The notes under the pieces are model-generated. The model had not been told where the DNA came from, ran no database searches, and saw nothing but the letters and a program-made list of their open reading frames with translations. From Aequorivita sinensis (lineage in GTDB: Bacteria; Bacteroidota; Bacteroidia; Flavobacteriales; Flavobacteriaceae): DNA of 64,000 bases. The position numbers and the translations under genes were made by a program. The DNA is taken from the NCBI RefSeq assembly GCF_006346335.1, contig NZ_VDMC01000009.1, forward strand, positions 41,332-105,331, in the 5' to 3' direction. Below, one piece after another: positions 54,009 to 61,900 of this stretch (positions within the stretch are counted from its first letter, which is position 1; each line of letters begins with the position of its first letter).

Positions 54009-54986
54009 TTAAGCTATGTACACTTCTAAAAAGCTTACTGAATTTGTAATAAATTTTATTTCAGGTAATTGAGCAGGTATTAAGACGGTTTCTCCCTTAC
54101 TAATTGTTTCAGTATAACCATTAGTTTCTATTGTGGCTTCACCTTCTAAACACATATAAACAGTGAAAGATGGGATACTTTTTAAATCTCGAAGGTAATT
54201 TTCGGATAGATCTAATTTATTAACAGTAAAAAACTCAGTAACACCAATTTGTGAAGGAGTGTTTTTCTTGGTTTTATAAATCTGTTTTGATTCTTCCGAT
54301 GAAAAGTCAATTGCATCTATCGCTAGGTCGGTATGCAATTCACGCATTTCTCCGTTAATGTCCGGCCTATCCCAATCGTATATTCTATAAGTGTTATCTG
54401 AGGTTTGCTGAATTTCAGCCAAAAGTATTCCAGCGCCTATAGCGTGAACAGTTCCTGGTTTTAAAATAAAAGCATCTCCTTTTTTTACAGATTCGGTTTT
54501 TAATACTTCGGTGATTTTCTTTTCTGAAAGGGCTTTTAAATATTTTTCTTCATTAATTTCACCATTAAAACCTATAATCAATCTTGAATCTTCCTCAACA
54601 TCCAAAATATACCACATTTCGGTTTTCCCTAATGAATCGTGCCTTTCCTTGGCAAGTATATCGTCTGGATGAACCTGTACTGAAAGATCTTCACGAGCAT
54701 CAATAAACTTAAACAATAAAGGGAAAGTGTTTTGGTAGTTTTTATAAACTTTTGCTCCAACTAACTTTTCTTTATAAACCTCTAATAACCAGTTTAAGTT
54801 TTTTCCTTTTAAACTTCCATTAACAACTTTAGAAACACTTTCTTCTACCCCAGAAATCTCCCAACTTTCACCTATATATTCATCGGCATCTTTATTAAAT
54901 ATTTCCTTCAACTTATTGCCACCCCATACTTTTTCTTTAAGTATAGGTTCAAATTTTAAAGGATAAAGGTGAGAAATTGTAATCAT
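54009..54986 (-). CDS. manA: Mannose-6-phosphate isomerase, class I
   Basis: A 325-residue short cupin-type ManA/Pmi that interconverts mannose-6-P and fructose-6-P, feeding GDP-mannose and glycans. Zinc and active-site regions are present: V-Q-V-H-P-D-D near residue 100, G-K-T-E-M-W-Y near 115, and K-P-G-T-V-H-A-I-G near 173. The ATG overlaps the stop of the PTPS gene (TAATG), so translation is coupled; third gene of the idi-PTPS-manA operon. Confidence 0.95.
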   Translation of the reverse strand: MITISHLYPLKFEPILKEKVWGGNKLKEIFNKDADEYIGESWEISGVEESVSKVVNGSLKGKNLNWLLEVYKEKLVGAKVYKNYQNTFPLLFKFIDAREDLSVQVHPDDILAKERHDSLGKTEMWYILDVEEDSRLIIGFNGEINEEKYLKALSEKKITEVLKTESVKKGDAFILKPGTVHAIGAGILLAEIQQTSDNTYRIYDWDRPDINGEMRELHTDLAIDAIDFSSEESKQIYKTKKNTPSQIGVTEFFTVNKLDLSENYLRDLKSIPSFTVYMCLEGEATIETNGYTETISKGETVLIPAQLPEIKFITNSVSFLEVYIA

Positions 54987-55396
54987 TAATGTCCGTTGTA
55001 AACAACAAAGTTGCGTGGGGTTTCGTATAATTTTATTGTAATATCGAATTTAGAATCTAGACGTTTTCTTAATTTATTCCAAATTACAATAGCTATATTT
55101 TCTACAGTAGGATTAAGATCTTTAAATTCAGGAACTTCTAAATTTAGATTTTTATGGTCTAAAGCGTCTTCAACTTCTTCTTTAATTAGATCTCTCAAAA
55201 TATTAAGATCTATTAAAAATCCAGTTTCAGGATCTATTTCACCTGTTAGGCCAACCTCCAATTCATAGTTATGCCCATGATAGTTTGGGTTGCTACATTT
55301 TCCAAAAACCTGAAAGTTTTTTGCATCGTCCCATTCTTTTTTAAATAGACGATGAGCAGCATTGAAATGTGCTTTTCTAAATACAGTTAAACTCAT
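54986..55396 (-). CDS. 6-pyruvoyl-tetrahydropterin synthase family, Cx5HGH type
   Basis: A 136-residue T-fold enzyme that converts 7,8-dihydroneopterin triphosphate. Zinc ligands are H15, H40 and H42. Catalytic Cys C34 precedes H-G-H by five residues (C-S-N-P-N-Y-H-G-H), the spacing of tetrahydrobiopterin-type PTPS (PTPS-II), whereas QueD has three. H81 in L-D-H-K and Glu in Y-E-T-P complete the site. It overlaps idi by 4 bases (ATGA) and manA by 1. Product (biopterin or queuosine precursor) is not proven. Confidence 0.92.
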   Translation of the reverse strand: MSLTVFRKAHFNAAHRLFKKEWDDAKNFQVFGKCSNPNYHGHNYELEVGLTGEIDPETGFLIDLNILRDLIKEEVEDALDHKNLNLEVPEFKDLNPTVENIAIVIWNKLRKRLDSKFDITIKLYETPRNFVVYNGH

Positions 55397-55911
55397 ACAA
55401 CTAGATGTTGATAAAATTTATCGAAAATAATTTTAAACCAAGCTGTATAAATATCTGGATTCGCTTGAATATCATTTTTAACTTCTTCTAAACTCATCCA
55501 TTTCCAGTCAGCTACTTCATCAGGATTTATGTTGGGTTCTCCTTCATACTTTCCTATTAGAATATGGTCAAGTTCGTGTTCGGTTAGACCATTATCAAAA
55601 GGAGCTTTATATATAAATGTTGTGGTTTCCTTTAAGTCTGTGGTAAAACCCATCTCTTCTGAAAGTCTTCTTTTTCCAGCATCTATAGAAGATTCCCCGT
55701 CTCGTTGATGACTACAGCAAGTATTTGCCCAAAGTCCAGGGGTATGGTATTTATGCAATGCACGTTGTTGAAGCATTAATTCATTTTTTGAATTAAATAC
55801 AAAAACTGAAAAAGCTCTATGAAGCAAACCCTTTTCATGGGCTTCCATTTTTGGCATTAAACCAATCTTCTGATCGTTCTCATCGACAAGTATTACTTTT
55901 TCTTCTTCCAT
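55393..55911 (-). CDS. idi: Isopentenyl-diphosphate delta-isomerase, type I
   Basis: A 172-residue Nudix-fold enzyme that interconverts IPP and DMAPP for isoprenoids (quinones, carotenoids). The catalytic Cys lies in N-T-C-C-S-H, the Nudix-like helix in R-R-L-S-E-E-M-G-F, and the metal-binding Glu in L-T-E-H-E-L-D-H. First gene of the operon with PTPS and manA; the stop overlaps the next start as ATGA. Confidence 0.96.
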   Translation of the reverse strand: MEEEKVILVDENDQKIGLMPKMEAHEKGLLHRAFSVFVFNSKNELMLQQRALHKYHTPGLWANTCCSHQRDGESSIDAGKRRLSEEMGFTTDLKETTTFIYKAPFDNGLTEHELDHILIGKYEGEPNINPDEVADWKWMSLEEVKNDIQANPDIYTAWFKIIFDKFYQHLVV

Positions 55912-55930
55912 TAAAAACTTAGTTTTGGCT

Positions 55931-55938
55931 CAAAAATA
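55931..55938 (-). promoter_or_regulatory. -7 element of the idi operon
   Basis: The minus strand reads TATTTTTG, 20 bases before the idi ATG; nearest TTG is 24 bases upstream. Confidence 0.4.
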
Positions 55939-55964
55939 CGAAAACAGTAGCTGTATAAAAAGCA

Positions 55965-55997
55965 AAAAGCGTTCAATACAAAGTATTAAACGCTTTT
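55965..55997 (-). terminator. Terminator of the adhesin-PorP-OmpA operon
   Basis: Stem AAAAGCGTT/AACGCTTTT plus AATAC/GTATT with one mismatch and loop of three bases; T-rich on the minus strand. It lies 22 bases after the OmpA gene stop. Confidence 0.8.
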
Positions 55998-56018
55998 ATG
56001 AAATTTAATTTAGTCGAG

Positions 56019-57959
56019 TTAATTCTTTATAATAAACATAGACCTTCTATTTAATTGATGTTTCTCAGCACTACAAGGTACTCCATTCTCACATTCATTA
56101 ACCAATTGCGATTCGCCATAGCCTTTGGCTGTTAACCTACTTCTATCGATTCCTTTTGAAATCAACCAGTTAAGAGTAGATTGAGCACGACGTTCAGATA
56201 AGGCTTCGTTATACGCATCACTTCCTCGTGAATCTGTATGAGATTCTATATGGATAACGATCTCTGGATACTCTCGTAAGGCAGCAAGAATTTTAGCTAG
56301 CTCTATTTCTGCATCTGGACGTATATACGACTTATCAAAGTCAAAATAAATTGGTTGTAAGTTTAATCTACATCCTAAATCATTCGGCGCACAAGGACCT
56401 TTGCTAAATAATGGAAGTGGCACATTGATAGTTCCTGTAAGTTCAGGAGTTTCAACAATTTCTTCGTGTGGATTATATCCTTCCATGGTCCCTCTTACTG
56501 TAAACTGCTTCCCACAATCTGCATCAAAACTATAAACACCATTCTCATCAGCAGTTGTTTGAGTTATGAGCTTATTATTCTCATCTAATAAGGAAACACT
56601 TGCACCAGCCAACATCTCTTTTGTTTCAGCATCGAACACTGTTCCTTCTATTAAAATAGTACAACTTTCCCGTACTAGGTAGATATTATCATCAACACTT
56701 CCGCGATCTCCATCTCTATTAGAAGATAGATATCCTATTCTAGATTCTTCATCTATAATAAACCCGAAATCGTCTTTTGCACTATTAGTAGGTGCTCCTA
56801 AATTTGTTGGACTTCCTAGTTTTCCTTCTTCATCTATTGAGGAAACAAAAACATCATAACCTCCTAAACCCGACCGACCATCACTAGAGAAATAAAGGTT
56901 GTTTTTATCGCTTACAAAAGGAAAAGATTCTCTTCCTTCTGTATTTATTTCAGGGCCTAGGTTAACTGGTGTACCATAGGTGCCATTTTCTAAAATGTCT
57001 ACATACCAAAGGTCAGACATACCTAGAGTACCTGGCATATCAGATGAAAAATACAATCTTTTGCCATCCGGACTTAAAGCAGGATGCGCAACTGAATAGG
57101 CCTTATTGTTAAAAGGTAATTCCTCCACATTAGACCAAGTATTCTCACCCGTTTTCTCAGCTTTAAAAAGGCTTAGTCTAAGGGTTTTATGTTTTTTAGA
57201 TTTATCCAGCTCTTTTTGTCCATCTATATAACTATTTCGAGTAAAGTAAATGGTTTTACCATCTTTGGTAAAAACTGCAGTAGATTCGTGATATTGAGTA
57301 TTTACATCGCCTCCTAAAGGCTTTGGATTACTTAGCAACCCTTCTTCATCTCTATTAGCAATAAACAAATCTAAATAAGGCTCTTGAGTCCATTGATCTA
57401 CATTTAATCCCGTTGCATTGGCTGCAGATGCATAAACCAATTTATCCTTCATATAAAAAGCAGGTCCAAAATCTGAAGTTCCTGAACTAATTGGAGACAT
57501 CTCAATTACAAACTGTCGTGATTTAAAAACAGTACTCTTTAAATAGTCTATATCCTCATCGTAGGTTTTTATCACAAAACCAGTTCCTCCTTTTGCAGTA
57601 TAAGCTTCTAATAGCTCACGGCTCTTATCGTGTTTACCAAGACTCTTTAAGGATTGGGCAGCTCTATAATAGTATTTAGGTTCAGTGTCATCTGGAAACG
57701 TAGTTACTAATTTTTCGTACCATTTTGCTGCGTTGGTATAATCTCCATTAAAATAATAGGTGTCTCCTAAGTTTTCATATATCTGAGCAGATTCGTATCC
57801 ATCTTCAACTACTTTTAGATAGATTTGTCGCGCATCGATATAAGCATACTTGTCAAATTCTTTATTTGCCCTTTTTACATCTTTTACCTGCCCAAAAGTG
57901 CTTCCCGTTGAGAGAACTATAAAGGCTAAAATAAATATGTTACGTAATATTGTATTCAT
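56019..57959 (-). CDS. OmpA/PD40/TPR envelope protein of a T9SS module
   Basis: A 646-residue exported protein. Signal peptide 1-23; TPR-like helices about 25-130; WD40-like/PD40 propeller about 150-420 (repeats such as L-S-P-D-G-K-R-L-Y-F-S-S-D); carboxypeptidase-regulatory-like beta domain about 430-505; OmpA C-terminal peptidoglycan-binding domain about 530-646 (H-T-D-S-R-G, N-R-R-S-M). Proteins with this layout follow porP/sprF genes in flavobacteria. Anchoring the outer-membrane partner to the cell wall is a reasonable inference. It starts 12 bases after porP. Confidence 0.93.
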   Translation of the reverse strand: MNTILRNIFILAFIVLSTGSTFGQVKDVKRANKEFDKYAYIDARQIYLKVVEDGYESAQIYENLGDTYYFNGDYTNAAKWYEKLVTTFPDDTEPKYYYRAAQSLKSLGKHDKSRELLEAYTAKGGTGFVIKTYDEDIDYLKSTVFKSRQFVIEMSPISSGTSDFGPAFYMKDKLVYASAANATGLNVDQWTQEPYLDLFIANRDEEGLLSNPKPLGGDVNTQYHESTAVFTKDGKTIYFTRNSYIDGQKELDKSKKHKTLRLSLFKAEKTGENTWSNVEELPFNNKAYSVAHPALSPDGKRLYFSSDMPGTLGMSDLWYVDILENGTYGTPVNLGPEINTEGRESFPFVSDKNNLYFSSDGRSGLGGYDVFVSSIDEEGKLGSPTNLGAPTNSAKDDFGFIIDEESRIGYLSSNRDGDRGSVDDNIYLVRESCTILIEGTVFDAETKEMLAGASVSLLDENNKLITQTTADENGVYSFDADCGKQFTVRGTMEGYNPHEEIVETPELTGTINVPLPLFSKGPCAPNDLGCRLNLQPIYFDFDKSYIRPDAEIELAKILAALREYPEIVIHIESHTDSRGSDAYNEALSERRAQSTLNWLISKGIDRSRLTAKGYGESQLVNECENGVPCSAEKHQLNRRSMFIIKN

Positions 57960-57971
57960 AGTCAGTATTTT

Positions 57972-58919
57972 TTAGAAGAATCTTGGGGTTAACACTCTTT
58001 CTGGTCTATTAAATATATCGAAACGAAGCATAACTTCATAGGAACCATCACTATAAGTTTCGATATCTGTTGTTTGATAATCATATCCAAAGCCTATAAA
58101 AATTGCATCTGAAGCTTGAAAACCTACCATTGCGCTCATAGCAGCACTCCATCGATAAGCCGCACCAAGTGTAAGCTTGTCATACAATAAGAAGTTGGCA
58201 GAAACATCTGCTTGTAAAGGCGATCCATTTACCATCTTAACTAAGGTTGCTGGTTTAAACTTTAAATTATCACTAATATCAAATACATAACCCGCAATTA
58301 AAAAATAATGCATACGCTCGGAAGCGGTTGTTTCAACTGTAGTATTTGCTAGGTTACCCTTATCAAAATGTTTAGTAGTTAAAAAGTTTGGAACCGATAA
58401 TCCTGCATAAAACTTATCAGTATTATAATATACACCTGCACCAATTTGTGGTTGAAGCTTATTGTCTATATTATTTTGTTCAAAATAAGGATCAGAATAT
58501 ACATCGCGTGGTAAATTCAATTTAGAAAAATCTACATCTAAAATGTCTAAACCTGCTTTAAGACCGAATGATAACTTAGCGCTCTCCGAAGTATTAATCG
58601 AATAAGAATAGTCGATATTGAAATTCGTTTCAACAGCGGGACCAATTCTATCATTAACCACTGAAAGTCCTATTCCCATATTTTCACCCATTGGAGAATT
58701 TACAGTAAATGTACCTGTATTAGGCGCACCATCACCGAAATTAACCCATTGAGTCCTATACAGAAGACCAAAACTTAGAGCTTCACGATTTCCTGCGTAG
58801 GCAGGGTTAACCACCTGCGTATTATACATATACTGCGTGTATTGGGGGTCCTGCTGAGCATTACTTGAAAACGTGCCAAGTAAAATCAAAATTATTAGTG
58901 TTAGATAACTGTGTTTCAT
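57972..58919 (-). CDS. PorP/SprF-family T9SS outer-membrane protein
   Basis: A 315-residue outer-membrane beta-barrel. Signal peptide 1-21; then Q-D-P-Q-Y-T-Q-Y-M-Y-N and N-P-A-Y-A-G, the hallmark of PorP/SprF proteins; the rest is alternating beta-strands ending in F-F. SprF-like proteins handle specific type B T9SS substrates. Here the giant type B adhesin lies directly upstream, so they are likely partners. Confidence 0.95.
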   Translation of the reverse strand: MKHSYLTLIILILLGTFSSNAQQDPQYTQYMYNTQVVNPAYAGNREALSFGLLYRTQWVNFGDGAPNTGTFTVNSPMGENMGIGLSVVNDRIGPAVETNFNIDYSYSINTSESAKLSFGLKAGLDILDVDFSKLNLPRDVYSDPYFEQNNIDNKLQPQIGAGVYYNTDKFYAGLSVPNFLTTKHFDKGNLANTTVETTASERMHYFLIAGYVFDISDNLKFKPATLVKMVNGSPLQADVSANFLLYDKLTLGAAYRWSAAMSAMVGFQASDAIFIGFGYDYQTTDIETYSDGSYEVMLRFDIFNRPERVLTPRFF

Positions 58920-58935
58920 AGTTATGTATTTTTAA

Positions 58936-58958
58936 TCCTGGGAGATATACTCCCAGGA
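58936..58958. other. Intercistronic hairpin between adhesin and porP
   Basis: Perfect 9-base stem TCCTGGGAG / CTCCCAGGA with loop ATATA in the 52-base gap between the adhesin stop and porP start. No T-run follows on the minus strand, so it is more likely an mRNA stability or processing element than a terminator. Confidence 0.6.
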
Positions 58959-58971
58959 ATATTTGATTTTT

Positions 58972-61900
58972 CTATCTATTTATATATAAGTATCCAGTAT
59001 AAGTATCCTTACCAGGGTTATCTCCTTGGAAAGTAAGAATATAGAAGTAAGTTCCGGTTGGCAACTCCTTATCTTTTTGAACAGTAACTCGACCTTCTGA
59101 AATACCTCTAAAAGTATTTATACTATCGTCTTCTCCCTGTCCATAACCGTCTGTTTCGTAAACCAATACACCCCATCTGTTGAATATCTTAACATTATTA
59201 TTTGGGTAATTGTTAATTCCTCTTATCCAGAAGAAGTCGTTCATACCATCTCCATTTGGTGTAATACCATTGAATATCTCAAAGACAACGCCTAATACAT
59301 CTGGAAGAACAACAACTGCTTCAGCTTCATCCTCTACAGTGGCTCCCGTATTATCCTCACCAGTTACGGTAGCTAGGTTTACAACTTGTCCATTATCAAT
59401 ATCTTGTTGCGTTATTGAATAAGTAGCAGTAAATGTTGTGCTATCCACTTCACCTGGTTGTAATACCTCTATTGGACCACCAGACATTACAATTCCTGGT
59501 AGCGGATCTGATATGGTGATGTTATAAAGTGTAACATCTCCTGTGTTAGTTACTACGAATGTGTAGCTAATGGTTTCTCCAACATCAGACGCACCATCCC
59601 CGTTTTCATCATTAAACACTCCTGATTTCTCTAATGAAATCGATGGATTATTACATAGTGAAGTTATTGTAGGATTATCTTCTAAATAGCTAGTATGATC
59701 TGAAAGGTCTGAAACAATGTTTCCTGCTGGCGCAATACCTTCTGCTAAAGCTTGGTTTTCAATAAATCCAGCATCAACATCAGTTTGCGATATAATATAG
59801 GTTGCAGTAAAAGTAGTTACATCTTCTTCACCTGCCGCTAAATCAATCGGACCACCAGTTACAGTTACCAACGGATCTGTTATAATTACATTGGTTAACG
59901 ATACATTACCAGTGTTTTTAACACTAAATGTATATATAATCGTTTCATCTATTCCTGCACATCCATCATTGTTCTCATCCACTGGAGTACCAACTTTAAT
60001 TACAGCAATTGAAGCATTCTGACAAAGTGTAATGATTATTGGATCGTCATTATCAATAGCTGTTCCTGAATCATCACTTACTACAGTCTGATCTGGAGCC
60101 GTTCCAGTAGCTGTCGCTTGGTTCACTACTTCTCCAGCATCAATATCTGCTTGGGTGATTGCGTAGCTCGCTTCATATATCCAAGTTTCTGTTACATCAA
60201 GCTCTCCATCCCCATCAGTGTCTCCACTTATTGGACCGGCTATTGGACCTCCTAATAATGGGTCGTCTACTATGATGTTAGACAGACTTACATTTCCTTG
60301 GTTAGTTACTGTGAATGTGTATGTAATAGTCTCGTCAACATCTGAACAACCATCGCCGTTCTCGTCATTAAAGACTCCTGCTTTTACAATCACAATTTCA
60401 GGCTTCTGACATAAGTCGATTATCGTTGGATCATCATTATTAATTTCTGTTCCTGAATCATCACTTACTACAGTCTGATCTGGAGCTGTTCCAGTTGCTG
60501 TCGCTTGGTTCACTACTTCCCCTGCATCAATATCTGCTTGGGTGATTGCGTAGCTGGCTTCATATATCCAAGTTTCTGTTACATCAAGCTCTCCATCCCC
60601 ATCAGTGTCTCCACTTAATGGACCAGCTATTGGACCTCCTAATAATGGATCGTCTACTATGATGTTAGACAGACTTACATTTCCTTGGTTAATTACTGTG
60701 AATGTGTATGTAATAGTCTCATCAACATTTGAACAAGCATCGCCGTTCTCATCATTAAAGACTCCTGTTTTCACTATAACAATTTCAGGCTTCTGACATA
60801 AGTCGATTAATGTTGGTTCATCATCATCAATTGTCGATCCTGATAAATCAGATACTGTACTTTGGTCTGGAGCTGTTCCAGTAGCTGTCGCTTGGTTCAC
60901 TACTTCCCCAGCATCAATATCTGCCTGGGTGATTGCGTAGCTGGCTTCATATATCCAAGTTTCTGTTACATCAAGCTCTCCATCCCCATCAGTGTCTCCA
61001 CTTAATGGACCGGCTAATGGACCTCCTAATAATGGGTCGTCTACTATGATGTTAGACAGACTTACATTTCCTTGGTTAGTTACTGTGAATGTGTATGTGA
61101 TAGTCTCATCAACATTTGAACAAGCGTCACCGTTCTCGTCATTAAAGATTCCTGTTTTTACAATTGCAATTGCAGGGTTTTGACAAAGTTCGATAACTGT
61201 TGGGTCGTCGTTTCCAATTGTCGATCCTGATAAATCAGATACTGTACTTTGGTCTGGAGCTGTTCCGGTAGCTGTCGCTTGGTTCACTACTTCCCCAGTA
61301 TCAATATCTGCCTGGGTGATTGCGTAGCTGGCTTCATATATCCAAGTTTCTGTTACATCTAGTTCTCCATCCCCATCAGTGTCTCCACTTATTGGACCGG
61401 CTAATGGACCTCCTAATAATGGGTCGTCTACTATGATATTAGACAGACTTACATTTCCTTGGTTAGTTACTGTGAAAGTGTATGTGATAGTCTCGTCAAC
61501 ATCTGAACAATCGTCACCGTTCTCGTCATTAAAGACTCCTGCTTTTACAATTGCAATTGCAGGGTTTTGACAAAGTTCGATAACTGTCGGCTCGTCGTTT
61601 CCAACTGTCGATCCTGATAAATCAGATACTGTACTTTGGTCTGGAGCTGTTCCAGTAGCTGTCGCTTGGTTCACTACTTCCCCAGCATCAATATCTGCCT
61701 GGGTGATTGCGTAGCTGGCTTCATATATCCAAGTTTCTGTTACATCAAGTTCTCCATCCCCATCAGTGTCTCCACTTATTGGACCGGCTATTGGACCTCC
61801 TAATAATGGATCGTCTACTATGATGTTAGACAGACTTACATTTCCTTGGTTAGTTACTGTGAAAGTGTATGTGATAGTCTCGTCAACATCTGAACAATCG

